DNA of 64,000 nt from Archangium gephyra. GTDB taxonomy: Bacteria; Myxococcota; Myxococcia; Myxococcales; Myxococcaceae. The notes beneath the pieces are model-generated. The model did no database searches and was not told the DNA's origin. It worked only from the letters and a program-made list of their open reading frames with translations. The stretch's first letter is position 1. The number at the start of each line of letters is the position of its first letter. Positions 1 through 7,468 of this stretch are shown here, one piece after another. The stretch covers positions 1,124,501-1,188,500 of the forward strand of contig NZ_CP011509.1 of the NCBI RefSeq assembly GCF_001027285.1, read 5' to 3'. The position numbers were made by a program, and so were the translations under genes.

Positions 1-1733
1 CGGTAGTAGCCGGTGCCGCCGGCGTTGAGGAGGAGCCACGAGGGGCAGCCCTGGACGGGCAGCTCCACCTGCGCCGTGGGGGTGGAGAGGAGCGTGCAGG
101 TGCGCGCGGCGTCCTTGCCCTTGCCGGCACGCAGGCACACGGGGATGGCCCACGTCTGCGCGGTGGAGCCGGTGGAGCCGGCGGGGAGGAAGCGCTCCTG
201 GGAGAGCGTCAGCCTGGGTGCCGTGCCCGGCTTGCACTGCAGGCTGGCGGAGACGCGGGGGACGCCGGGCTGGTCCACGTAGCCGCGGAAGACGCGGGCC
301 GCGTCGGGCCCGAGCGACTCCGCGAGCGTGGCGAGGAAGCCCTCCGAGTCCGTCACGCTCCAGGCGTGCTTGCGCACGTGGGTGCGCAGGGCGTCGCGCA
401 GCCGCTCCGCGCCGAGCCAGCCCTGGAGCATGGAGAGCAGGGAGGCGCCCTTGGAGTAGGTGGTGCCGTTGTCGAAGGAGCCGATGATGTCGTCGTTGGT
501 GGTGATGGGCTTGCGGACGGCGGGCGAGGTGATGAGCGAGTCCGTCTGGAGCGCGAAGGCGGCCGAGTTGGCCTGGCCCTCGAGCGCGTACTGCCAGGCG
601 GCATCGAACTGGCCGGTGATTTCGTGATCGAGCCAGGTGGTGAGGGACTCGTTGAGCCAGACGTCGTCCCACCAGCGGCAGGTGACGACGTCGCCGAACC
701 AGTAGTGGGCCAGCTCGTGGATGGCGATGTTCACATAGGACTTGCGGCGCTGGAGCGTCTCCTCGCCGGGGCGGATGAGGGTAAGGGGCTGGCCGAGCGC
801 GACGATGCCGGGGTGCTCCATGGTGCCCCAGAAGTGGGGCACCACCGCCACATCGAGCTTCTCGTACGGGTACGTCTGGTCGAAGAAGTCCTCGAGCAGG
901 GTGATGATGCGCGGGGTGACGCTGGCGGCATAGGCCGTCTCGGCGCCGCGGCCCCGGGGGACGATGAAGCGCAGCGGGACGTGGGCGCGCCCGACGGTGC
1001 CGGCGTCCACGAGCTGGAAGGGGCCCACCACGAAGGCGACGAGGTAGCTCGGCATGGGGCGGCTCTCGGCGAAGGTGACGCGCTTGAGGCCCCCGGGCAG
1101 CGGCTCCTCGGAGACGATGGCGTGGTTGGCGAGCGCCGCGTGCTCCTGCTTCACGGTGAAGCGCAGGGTCCAGGGCACCTTGAAGCCCGGCTCGTCGAAG
1201 CACGGGAAGGCGCGCCGCGCGTCGATGGGCTCGAAGAAGGTATAGAGGTAGGGCTCGCCGCCCTCTTCCACGGCGTAGAGGCCCTGGCTGCGCTCGCGGT
1301 CCGCGCGGCCGGTGAAGGAGAGGACGAGCTGGGCCGGGCCGGTGCCGAGCGTCTCGGGGAGCAGCACGCCGAGCCGGCCCTCGGTGGCGGTGACGGCGCG
1401 GGCCTCCAGCGTACGGCCGTTGACGAGGACACGGGCCTGCGTCACCTGGAGCTCCTGCGCGTGCAGCCACACCTGGCGCACCGCTTCACGCACGTCCAGG
1501 TCGACGGTGACGGTGCCGGAGTAGGTGGGCTCGGCGGGGAGGAGCGTCAGGTCCAGCGCGTAGCGCACCGGCCGCACGGAGTCGGGCAGGCGCAGCTGGG
1601 GGGGCTGGGGCTCGGGCCATTCCGGAGCGGCGGCCACGGGCGTGGGAGCCGTGGGGGCCGCCGGTGGGGCCTCGGGCGCATGGGCACAGTTGATAGAGAG
1701 GAGAGCGACGAGAGCGACGGTTGACCAGCGCAT
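1..1733 (-). CDS. M1 family zinc aminopeptidase, lipoprotein, 3' end outside window
   Basis: Translating the minus strand from the ATG at 1733 gives an open frame that runs off the left edge, so the C-terminus is missing. The N-terminus is a short lipoprotein signal (MRWSTVALVALLSINCAHA, lipobox SINC), followed by a Pro/Ala linker. The catalytic core is clear: HELAHYWFGD (complement of about 690-719) followed about 19 residues later by NES is the HExxH-x18-E zinc site of gluzincins. GTMEHPGIV occupies the position of the GxMEN substrate motif, with His replacing Asn. The family removes N-terminal residues from peptides; the lipobox places this copy in the periplasm or outer membrane. It lies 66 bp downstream of the permuted tRNA-like modules on the same strand. 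Confidence in the family is high; specificity is unknown. Confidence 0.9.
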   Translation of the reverse strand, partial: MRWSTVALVALLSINCAHAPEAPPAAPTAPTPVAAAPEWPEPQPPQLRLPDSVRPVRYALDLTLLPAEPTYSGTVTVDLDVREAVRQVWLHAQELQVTQARVLVNGRTLEARAVTATEGRLGVLLPETLGTGPAQLVLSFTGRADRERSQGLYAVEEGGEPYLYTFFEPIDARRAFPCFDEPGFKVPWTLRFTVKQEHAALANHAIVSEEPLPGGLKRVTFAESRPMPSYLVAFVVGPFQLVDAGTVGRAHVPLRFIVPRGRGAETAYAASVTPRIITLLEDFFDQTYPYEKLDVAVVPHFWGTMEHPGIVALGQPLTLIRPGEETLQRRKSYVNIAIHELAHYWFGDVVTCRWWDDVWLNESLTTWLDHEITGQFDAAWQYALEGQANSAAFALQTDSLITSPAVRKPITTNDDIIGSFDNGTTYSKGASLLSMLQGWLGAERLRDALRTHVRKHAWSVTDSEGFLATLAESLGPDAARVFRGYVDQPGVPRVSASLQCKPGTAPRLTLSQERFLPAGSTGSTAQTWAIPVCLRAGKGKDAARTCTLLSTPTAQVELPVQGCPSWLLLNAGGTGYY

Positions 1734-1799
1734 GATGCGCGAGGTTACCCGCTCGGCTCGATCCGGTGGAACCCACCGCCGGAAGCGGGGGAGAAGGGG

Positions 1800-1944
1800 T
1801 CTGCGTCCGAGTGAAGAAGCCGTCTTTTAATCTCTTGCTCTACCAGACTGAGCTATTTCCCCCAGGAAGGGAGGGGGGAAAGCCGGATTCGAACCGGCGA
1901 CACAGAGAGCCAGGGCTTGTAGGGCCTCTTCGGCCGGACGCAAA
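1800..1944 (-). tRNA. Permuted tRNA-like gene, module 2 (3' half before 5' half)
   Basis: Read on the minus strand, the order is inverted relative to a normal tRNA. A T-arm (1882-1898, stem GCCGG/CCGGC, loop TTCGAAT) and 3' acceptor strand TTTCCCC (1875-1881) come first. After a 12-nt spacer come the matching 5' acceptor strand GGGGAAA (1856-1862), TA, and a good D-arm (1837-1853). The anticodon stem is split between halves: AGAGA (1831-1835) pairs with TCTCT (1904-1908), leaving a normal 5-nt variable loop. The outer ends pair with each other over 10 bp (1935-1944 with 1800-1809). No CCA is encoded. The split lies in the anticodon loop, so the anticodon cannot be read without knowing the junction. 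Either a permuted tRNA gene or a tRNA-derived RNA; processing is inferred. Confidence 0.6.
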
Positions 1945-1960
1945 TGCTGTCAGAGAGAAA

Positions 1961-2105
1961 TTGAAACACCCGAGTGGGGAAGCCGTTTGACTGCTCGATT
2001 AATAGTCGAGTGCCTTTACCATTTGGCTATTCCCGCGCAGAGTGCGGGAAGTTGGATTCGAACCAACAGAGGTGCGTGTATGACCTCTCCTGCCGGGCGC
2101 TTCAA
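1961..2105 (-). tRNA. Permuted tRNA-like gene, module 1 (3' half before 5' half)
   Basis: This has the same inverted architecture and the same 145-nt length as its neighbour 16 nt downstream. The T-arm (2051-2067, GTTGG/CCAAC around TTCGAAT) and acceptor strand TTCCCGC plus A (2043-2050) are followed, after a 6-nt spacer, by GCGGGAA (2030-2036), TA, a D-arm (2012-2027) and a complete anticodon arm (1994-2010, CTCGA-CTATTAA-TCGAG). The 5' half is exactly 43 nt, matching canonical numbering to position 43, so the break is in the variable loop. The apparent anticodon is AUU, unusual because bacterial tRNA-Asn has GUU. The outer ends pair over 12 bp (2094-2105 with 1961-1972). Shared flank blocks with module 2 include ACGGCTTC..CACTCGG and AGAGG.C.TACA. 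Function is inferred, not shown. Confidence 0.6.
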
Positions 2106-2188
2106 AGCTTTCGCGGGGGCTCGGGCGATTCCGCCGTCGCTCCCGCCTACACTTGAAGAGACGCGGCCTCCCGCCCGGTCCTGACACG

Positions 2189-3181
2189 CTATTTTCCGGG
2201 GGATTTCTGGCGGAACGCGGCGCAGGGGTCCTCCCGCTCGGCGGCCGGGGTGAACCAGACATAGTCGTAGGGCAGCCCGCCGGGACTGTCGGAGGGTGCG
2301 TAGTCGCGTGGCTCGCGGGCCTCGGGGTCGGCCTCGAGGAAGGCGAGGCTGCGCACGGGAAGGCCCGGGTCGAGCCGGGCGAGCTGCGCGGGGACTCCGC
2401 GGTCCGTGCGCGCATGGCCGGCGCCGGTGATGAGGAGGGCGCCCGCGTCCGAGGCGGTGGAGCGCAGACGCTCGGCCATCTGCGCATCCCGGGCGCGCTG
2501 GGCGAGCACCATGGGCTCGAGCATGGACTCGGGCAGGTGGCCACAGTGGGACTCGTGCATCTCCGCGCGCATGGCCCGGGCGACCTCCTCGGGCAGCGGC
2601 GTCTCGAGCCCGAGCCGTGAGCGCGTCTCCGGAGGCAGGGCCTCGAGTCCGCGCATGACGAGCTCCTTCACCTGGGCGCGAGGAAGGTTGGCGCCGACGA
2701 TGCGCAGGCCGCGTCCGGTGCCTACGGAGAAGATGGGACGGTAGAGGGACCAGTCGGGCCAGCCGCTCTTCTCCCACGCGACGGCTTGGGCAATGGCATC
2801 CGGATTCGCGGGCTCGCGGGCGAGCGCCTCGTCCACGGCGGGCTGCTGCTCCACGTCGAGCATCTCGAAGGCGAGCGCGGGCTTGCGGCCGGAGGCGGTG
2901 AGCGCCTCCACGAGCCGGGCCTGGAGGAGGTGGTGGTCGGGGTTGTCGTGCCGCTCGCCGAGGAGCACGAAGCGGGCCTGGGCGAGCTCCGCCAGCAGCG
3001 CGGGCTCTTCCACGAAGCCGCCCCGCCGGACGTCCCAGATTCTCCCCACCAGCGGATGGTCCCGGTACAGCGGGCTCCGCCACGTCTCCGTCTGGGATTC
3101 GGGGGGAGGGGAGCGATTCATGGAGGGGGAAGAGGCACAGCCGCAGGCCAGCAGGAGCGCGAGACAGAGTCGGAGGGACAT
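2189..3181 (-). CDS. ChaN family (DUF399-like) lipoprotein
   Basis: The start at 3181 gives MSLRLCLALLLACGCASS, a classic lipoprotein signal with lipobox ACGC; an ATG 63 nt upstream would spoil it. The mature part carries the family's landmarks: VLLGERHDNPDHH near residue 70, AFEMLDVEQQP near 105, a W-x-W region (SGWPDWSLYRPIF), GANLPR, and a C-terminal LITGAGHARTDRGVP, where His residues recur as in ChaN haem/iron-associated lipoproteins. About 330 aa, normal for the family. Known members sit in the outer membrane; ChaN of Campylobacter binds stacked haems. A role in iron handling is therefore family inference only. The gene ends 84 bp upstream of the permuted tRNA-like modules on the same strand. 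Confidence 0.85.
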   Translation of the reverse strand: MSLRLCLALLLACGCASSPSMNRSPPPESQTETWRSPLYRDHPLVGRIWDVRRGGFVEEPALLAELAQARFVLLGERHDNPDHHLLQARLVEALTASGRKPALAFEMLDVEQQPAVDEALAREPANPDAIAQAVAWEKSGWPDWSLYRPIFSVGTGRGLRIVGANLPRAQVKELVMRGLEALPPETRSRLGLETPLPEEVARAMRAEMHESHCGHLPESMLEPMVLAQRARDAQMAERLRSTASDAGALLITGAGHARTDRGVPAQLARLDPGLPVRSLAFLEADPEAREPRDYAPSDSPGGLPYDYVWFTPAAEREDPCAAFRQKSPGK

Positions 3182-3347
3182 GGGGGAGACAGTGCGCCAT
3201 GCGCGTCCGGCGAGGACCATGGGCTCGATGCACCGGGCGCTCAACGGCGAACACCTCCATTTTTTTCGGACACCCGGCGAATCCGCCGTGGAGTCCGGGC
3301 CCGGGCTGAGCTAGGCCCCAGGCCACCAACCACGAAGAGGGGTACCC

Positions 3348-4517
3348 GTGAGCGAGCGAGATCTGCTGATGATTCCTGGCCCGGTGGAGTTCGACCCGGA
3401 GGTGATGCGGGCGCTGGGCACGAAGACGGCCAGCCACGTGGCGCCGGAGTTCATCTCCATCTTCGGGCGAGCGCTGAAGAAGGTGCGCGAGGTGTGCCTG
3501 GCGCCGTCGGCACAGCCCTTCGTGGTGGCGGGCAGCGGCACGCTGGCGATGGAGTTGGCGGTGGCCAACCTGGTGGAGCCGGGCGAGCGGGCGCTGGTGG
3601 TGAACACGGGGTATTTCAGCGACCGGATGGCGCTGCTGCTGGAGCGCTACGGGGCGGAGGTGGTGCAGGAGAAGTGCGCGCCGGGCGAGGTGCCGGAGGT
3701 GGCGGCGGTGGAGCGGGTGCTGGCGAGCGGGCGCTTCAAGGTGATGACGGTGACGCACGTGGACACGAGCACGGGGGTGCTGGCGCCGGTGGAGGCGCTG
3801 GTGAAGGCGGCGGGGCGGCACGGGGTGCTGTCGGTGGTGGACGGGGTGTGCGCCACGGCGGGCGAGACGTTCCACCAGGAGGCGTGGGGCGCGGACGTGT
3901 ACCTGACGGCGAGCCAGAAGGCGATTGGCGTGCCGCCGGGGCTGGCGCTGCTCACGGTGAGCCAGAAGGCGATGAACGCCTGGCGCTCGAGGAAGACGCC
4001 GGTGCGCTCGCTGTACGCGGACTTCGGCGAGTGGCTGCCCATCATGGAGGCCTACGAGGCGGGGCGTGCGGCCTACTTCGCCACGCCGCCGGTGAACCTG
4101 GTGTACGCGCTGGAGGTGAGCCTGGGGCAGATCCTCCGCGAGGGGATGGAGGCGCGCTTCGCCCGTCACCGCCGCATGGCGCAGGCGTTCCGCGCGGGCT
4201 GGCGGGCGCTGGGGTTGAAGACGCTGCCGGTGAACGAGGCCGTGACGGCGAACACGCTCAGCGCGCTGTACTACCCGGAGGGCGTGGACGTGGCGATGCT
4301 TGGACGGGCGCGCGAGCAGGGCGTGGTGCTGGCGGGCGGACTGCATCCGCAGCTGAAGACGCGCTACTTCCGGGTGGGGCACATGAACGTGGTGGGCCCG
4401 GGGGATGTGCTGGCCACGGTGGGCGCGGTGGAGCGGGCGCTCGCGGCGGCGGGCCACAAGGCGCAGCCGGGGGCGGGTGTGGCCGCCGCCCAGACGGAGC
4501 TGCTCGCGGCGCGGTGA
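3348..4517 (+). CDS. Class V PLP aminotransferase (alanine-glyoxylate / serine-pyruvate type)
   Basis: 389 aa, full length for this fold-type I PLP family. MIPGPVEFDPEV near the N-terminus is the family's substrate-loop signature. VVAGSGTLAMELAVANL binds the cofactor phosphate, SVVDGVCATAG carries the Asp that contacts the pyridine nitrogen, and TASQKAIGVPPG carries the Schiff-base Lys (about residue 190). The C-terminal RYFRVGHMN holds the carboxylate-binding Arg. Such enzymes transfer an amino group from alanine or serine to glyoxylate or pyruvate; substrate choice cannot be read from sequence. ATG at 3348 is preceded by GGGGTACCC rather than a strong ribosome site. It lies 35 bp upstream of the first toxin gene, and there is no sign that the two are functionally linked. 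Confidence 0.92.
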   Translation: MSERDLLMIPGPVEFDPEVMRALGTKTASHVAPEFISIFGRALKKVREVCLAPSAQPFVVAGSGTLAMELAVANLVEPGERALVVNTGYFSDRMALLLERYGAEVVQEKCAPGEVPEVAAVERVLASGRFKVMTVTHVDTSTGVLAPVEALVKAAGRHGVLSVVDGVCATAGETFHQEAWGADVYLTASQKAIGVPPGLALLTVSQKAMNAWRSRKTPVRSLYADFGEWLPIMEAYEAGRAAYFATPPVNLVYALEVSLGQILREGMEARFARHRRMAQAFRAGWRALGLKTLPVNEAVTANTLSALYYPEGVDVAMLGRAREQGVVLAGGLHPQLKTRYFRVGHMNVVGPGDVLATVGAVERALAAAGHKAQPGAGVAAAQTELLAAR

Positions 4518-4531
4518 GAGCGGTGCCGTAG

Positions 4532-4940
4532 CGGTGGTGTAGCGTGGGCGGGATGAGAGTCCTGCCCTGGAAGAGCTGGCTGGCGCTGCTCGGGCTGGTG
4601 CTGAGCGCGTGCGCGACGGCCTCGGCGCCCGGAGTGAGCGAGTCCGCCGAGGACGTGGACCCCGTGGTCTCGTGGGAGGAGGCCCGGGAGGACCCGAGCT
4701 GTGTGGTCCCGCTGTGTGACGGGGAGCGCTGTGGGTTCTGGCGGTGCCAGGACGTGGTGGAGGTGGAGGAGCACCCGGTGGTGCTGGCCTTCGCCAACGG
4801 CAGCCTGCGCCCGCCGCCCAACCCGACCCGCTGGTGGGGACGGCCGCTGGCGGTACCTGGGGGCCGGGAAGCGGTCTTCGAGATTCCGTGGCACAACTGG
4901 AACATCCGCGGCCAGTACGCGCCCCGGGTGCTCAAGCCCC
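4532..4940 (+). repeat. 409-bp direct repeat, copy 1 (5' part of sitA6 and its leader)
   Basis: By eye the sequence is identical to 6025-6433, starting 21 bp before the start codon and ending at codon 130. After 4940 the copies diverge. The repeat covers the lipoprotein signal and the N-terminal delivery region but not the C-terminal toxin region. This fits a recent duplication or gene conversion that homogenises the carrier half. Confidence 0.95.
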
Positions 4941-5233
4941 AGTGCGTCCGCTCGCGGGAACCGCTCGAGAAGCACCACATCTTCCCGCAGGAGTTTGCCA
5001 CGTGGTTCAAGCGAAAAGAGATCAGCATTCATGCCTTCACCATCCGGCTGCCCAGGAGCTTTCATCGGTGGCTACACAGTGGTGGGTCCCCAGGTGGACA
5101 GTGGAATGATGCGTGGCGGCAATTCAAGGACAATAACGACGGAGTCGACTCGGCGGAGATCTGGCGATTCGCGGGCGAACTCATGTCTCGTTTTAATGTG
5201 AATGGTCCGCTCGTGCCGTACTACTGTGAATAG
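4553..5233 (+). CDS. sitA6: SitA6-family polymorphic toxin lipoprotein, copy 1
   Basis: 226 aa. The start at 4553 gives MRVLPWKSWLALLGLVLSAC, a type II signal with lipobox LSAC. The N-terminal half (to about residue 130) is the conserved delivery region. The C-terminal third starts at EKHHIFPQEF and continues with TIRLPRSFHRWLH and GGQWNDAWRQF, a His-rich pattern resembling an HNH/AHH-type nuclease but not proven. In myxobacteria, SitA lipoproteins are passed to kin by TraA/TraB outer-membrane exchange and kill recipients lacking the matching SitI. It is followed at 25 bp by its immunity gene. The 5' 409 bp are repeated in the second copy. Family assignment rests on recognising the lipoprotein plus double-CXXC partner; the nuclease idea is inference. 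Confidence 0.85.
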   Translation: MRVLPWKSWLALLGLVLSACATASAPGVSESAEDVDPVVSWEEAREDPSCVVPLCDGERCGFWRCQDVVEVEEHPVVLAFANGSLRPPPNPTRWWGRPLAVPGGREAVFEIPWHNWNIRGQYAPRVLKPQCVRSREPLEKHHIFPQEFATWFKRKEISIHAFTIRLPRSFHRWLHSGGSPGGQWNDAWRQFKDNNDGVDSAEIWRFAGELMSRFNVNGPLVPYYCE

Positions 5234-5258
5234 ATTGGGAAAGACAAATACAACAGGT

Positions 5259-5975
5259 ATGCGTTACTTCAAGATGGGGCACGACAAGTCGTCGGGCTAT
5301 ACGGGATACGTTGAGGGTCATCATAAATGGGGCCTTCCAGGCATCCGCCGCTGTCCTGCCTGCAATAGCACTTGGAGTAGCGGCTCGCTGTTCTACCCAT
5401 CGGTGGATCTGTCCTCAGTGACATCCTTGGGGGACTTCGAGGAGCCGCGAGCCGAGCCCATCGAGGAATATGAGAGGCTGCGTGAACTGGCTCGGCCGCT
5501 GTTACCTCCTGGGGCCATGGTCAAGCCAGGGGCGGAATTCGGTCCACTCATCGGTAAGGCCCAAGGCAGCTTTGGGTTGCTCGCAGCGCCTTCACCATGG
5601 TTGTTGCTGGCGCAACGCGAGGCTCTGGCGAAACTTCAGACCGAGGGGCTGAGGGGACTCAAGGGCTGCCCCACTCAACTCCGATTCCGCCAGCGCAACG
5701 CTCCCGAGTTGCTCGAGTTGGAACTCCTCCCGCTGGGCCGACTGCACCCGGACTGCCTGCCGCCCAACTGCGAACCGCCCTGTCCTCGTTGCGGCCGCCA
5801 TGGGCTCACGCGTCCCGATGACATGCTGCTGGATACATCCTCGTTACCCAACCATCTGGACCTGTTCAGGCTGGAGGACTTCCCCACCACGATGGTCTGC
5901 ACCGAGCGCTTCGTCGAGGCCTGTCGCCGTCTGGGCCTGGATGGCGTGAGCTTCCAAGGTCTACCGATGAAATGA
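5259..5975 (+). CDS. sitI6: SitI6-family double-CXXC immunity protein, paralogue 1
   Basis: 238 aa, soluble, no signal, as expected for a cytoplasmic immunity protein that neutralises the incoming SitA6 toxin. The start is set at 5259 (MRYFKMGHD) by alignment with the three downstream paralogues; the frame is open back to 5202, which would overlap the toxin gene. Two paired-cysteine motifs, CPAC near residue 32 and CPRCGR near 175, probably bind zinc. Between them is a conserved block (FEEPRAEPIEEYERLRE, LRFRQRN.PELLELE). The C-terminus CTERFVEACRRLGLDGVSF is shared by all copies. Only 25 bp separate it from sitA6 copy 1, so cotranscription is likely. Confidence 0.87.
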   Translation: MRYFKMGHDKSSGYTGYVEGHHKWGLPGIRRCPACNSTWSSGSLFYPSVDLSSVTSLGDFEEPRAEPIEEYERLRELARPLLPPGAMVKPGAEFGPLIGKAQGSFGLLAAPSPWLLLAQREALAKLQTEGLRGLKGCPTQLRFRQRNAPELLELELLPLGRLHPDCLPPNCEPPCPRCGRHGLTRPDDMLLDTSSLPNHLDLFRLEDFPTTMVCTERFVEACRRLGLDGVSFQGLPMK

Positions 5976-6024
5976 AGGGCCGGGCCATGTCTGAACCAGT
6001 GGACTGTGTCGAAGCCAAGGGAGC

Positions 6025-6433
6025 CGGTGGTGTAGCGTGGGCGGGATGAGAGTCCTGCCCTGGAAGAGCTGGCTGGCGCTGCTCGGGCTGGTGCTGAGCG
6101 CGTGCGCGACGGCCTCGGCGCCCGGAGTGAGCGAGTCCGCCGAGGACGTGGACCCCGTGGTCTCGTGGGAGGAGGCCCGGGAGGACCCGAGCTGTGTGGT
6201 CCCGCTGTGTGACGGGGAGCGCTGTGGGTTCTGGCGGTGCCAGGACGTGGTGGAGGTGGAGGAGCACCCGGTGGTGCTGGCCTTCGCCAACGGCAGCCTG
6301 CGCCCGCCGCCCAACCCGACCCGCTGGTGGGGACGGCCGCTGGCGGTACCTGGGGGCCGGGAAGCGGTCTTCGAGATTCCGTGGCACAACTGGAACATCC
6401 GCGGCCAGTACGCGCCCCGGGTGCTCAAGCCCC
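6025..6433 (+). repeat. 409-bp direct repeat, copy 2 (5' part of second sitA6)
   Basis: Identical by eye to 4532-4940, offset 1,493 bp. Copy 2 begins 49 bp after the first immunity gene, so the repeat unit for a tandem expansion would be one toxin plus one immunity gene. Divergence starts abruptly at 6434, where the toxin region begins. Confidence 0.95.
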
Positions 6434-6726
6434 CGTGCGTCCGCTCGTGGGAGCCGCTCGAGAAGCATCACATCTTCCCGCAGGAGTTTGCCGCGTGGTT
6501 CAAGGTCAAGGAGATCAGCATTCATTCCTTCACCATCCGGCTGCCCAGGAGCTTCCACCAGTGGCTGCACAGCGGTGGGGCCCAAGGGGGGCAGTGGAAT
6601 GCGGCCTGGAGGCAATTCCAACAAAACAACAACGATGCTGGCCCGGAGGAGATCTGGCGATTCGCGGGCGAGCTCATGTCGCGATTCAGGGTGATGGGCC
6701 CGCTCGTGTCCTACTATTGTGGATGA
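6046..6726 (+). CDS. sitA6: SitA6-family polymorphic toxin lipoprotein, copy 2
   Basis: 226 aa, identical to copy 1 for the first 130 residues including the lipobox LSAC. The C-terminal region keeps the same motifs (EKHHIFPQEF, TIRLPRSFHQWLH, GGQWNAAWRQF) but differs at many positions: SWEP for SREP, FKVKE for FKRKE, GAQ for GSP, and NNNDAGPEE for the matching stretch. This is the pattern expected if toxin and immunity coevolve while the delivery domain is kept. It is followed at 25 bp by the second immunity gene. Whether the two toxins are cross-neutralised cannot be told from sequence. Confidence 0.85.
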   Translation: MRVLPWKSWLALLGLVLSACATASAPGVSESAEDVDPVVSWEEAREDPSCVVPLCDGERCGFWRCQDVVEVEEHPVVLAFANGSLRPPPNPTRWWGRPLAVPGGREAVFEIPWHNWNIRGQYAPRVLKPPCVRSWEPLEKHHIFPQEFAAWFKVKEISIHSFTIRLPRSFHQWLHSGGAQGGQWNAAWRQFQQNNNDAGPEEIWRFAGELMSRFRVMGPLVSYYCG

Positions 6727-6751
6727 GTCTGGGCAAAGAGGCTCTCTGAGT

Positions 6752-7468
6752 ATGGACTACTTCACTCTCGATGAAGACAAGTCGCTGGGTTACGTGGCGT
6801 ACATCGGTTGTGAACACAAGTGGGGGCTGCCTGGCATCCGGCGCTGTCCAGGTTGTCAGGTCACCTGGGGTGGCGGTGCCAAGTCCTACCCTTCGGTGGA
6901 CCTCAGCCCGATAACTGCCCTGGCCGACTTTGAGGAGCCGCGAGCCGAGCCCATCGAGGAATACGAGAGGCTGCGTGAACTGGTGATGCCGCTGTTACCT
7001 CCAGGGGCCTTGGTGGAGCCGGGGACGGAGTTGGGTCCGCTCGTGGGCAAGGCTCAAGGCCCTTTCGGAGCCTTTGTGGCTCGTTTCGCGTGGCTGTTGA
7101 TGGCTCGACGGGAGTCACTGGAAAAGCTCCAAGCCGAGGGGCTGCGAGGACTCAAGGGGTGCCGTACTGAGTTGCGCTTCCGCCAGCGAAATGTGCCTGA
7201 GTTGCTCGAGTTGGAACTTCTCCCCGTGGGTCGGCTGCACCCGGACTGCCTGCCTCCCAACCGCAAACCACCGTGCCCGCGCTGCGGACGCCGTGGGCTC
7301 ACGCGTCCCGAGCACATGGTGCTGGATGCGTCCACACTTCCCAGCCATCTGGACCTGTTCAGGCTGGAGGACTTCTCCACCACCATTGTCTGCACCGAGC
7401 GCTTCGTCCAGGCTTGCCGCCGTCTCAACCTGGACGGAGTGAGCTTCCATCCCTTGCCGATGAAGTGA
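6752..7468 (+). CDS. sitI6: SitI6-family double-CXXC immunity protein, paralogue 2
   Basis: 238 aa. The start is at 6752 (MDYFTLDEDK) by alignment; an upstream in-frame ATG at 6719 would overlap the end of the toxin gene. The paired cysteines are CPGC and CPRCGR. The block around FEEPRAEPIEEYERL is close to identical to paralogue 1 even in DNA (about 5438-5490 against 6930-6982). It is the cognate candidate for toxin copy 2 by position. Its TGA overlaps the ATG of paralogue 3 by one base, so these two are translationally coupled. Confidence 0.87.
   Translation: MDYFTLDEDKSLGYVAYIGCEHKWGLPGIRRCPGCQVTWGGGAKSYPSVDLSPITALADFEEPRAEPIEEYERLRELVMPLLPPGALVEPGTELGPLVGKAQGPFGAFVARFAWLLMARRESLEKLQAEGLRGLKGCRTELRFRQRNVPELLELELLPVGRLHPDCLPPNRKPPCPRCGRRGLTRPEHMVLDASTLPSHLDLFRLEDFSTTIVCTERFVQACRRLNLDGVSFHPLPMK

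Noticed and set aside
366-1724. Plus-strand frame of 452 codons
   Set aside because: Antisense shadow of the M1 aminopeptidase, whose catalytic motif is on the minus strand.
1800-2105. Permuted group I intron-exon arrangement in the tRNA-like modules
   Set aside because: The order would fit, but the flanking pieces are only about 30-45 nt and lack the conserved core elements, too little for a group I ribozyme.
1800-2105. Two-piece (permuted) tmRNA
   Set aside because: Both modules have canonical D-arms and no tag-coding reading frame; tmRNA lacks a normal D-stem.
2016-4457. Long minus-strand open frame of 813 codons
   Set aside because: It is the shadow of the plus-strand aminotransferase and overlaps the ChaN gene; composition is Arg/His/Pro-rich and typical of antisense frames in GC-rich DNA.
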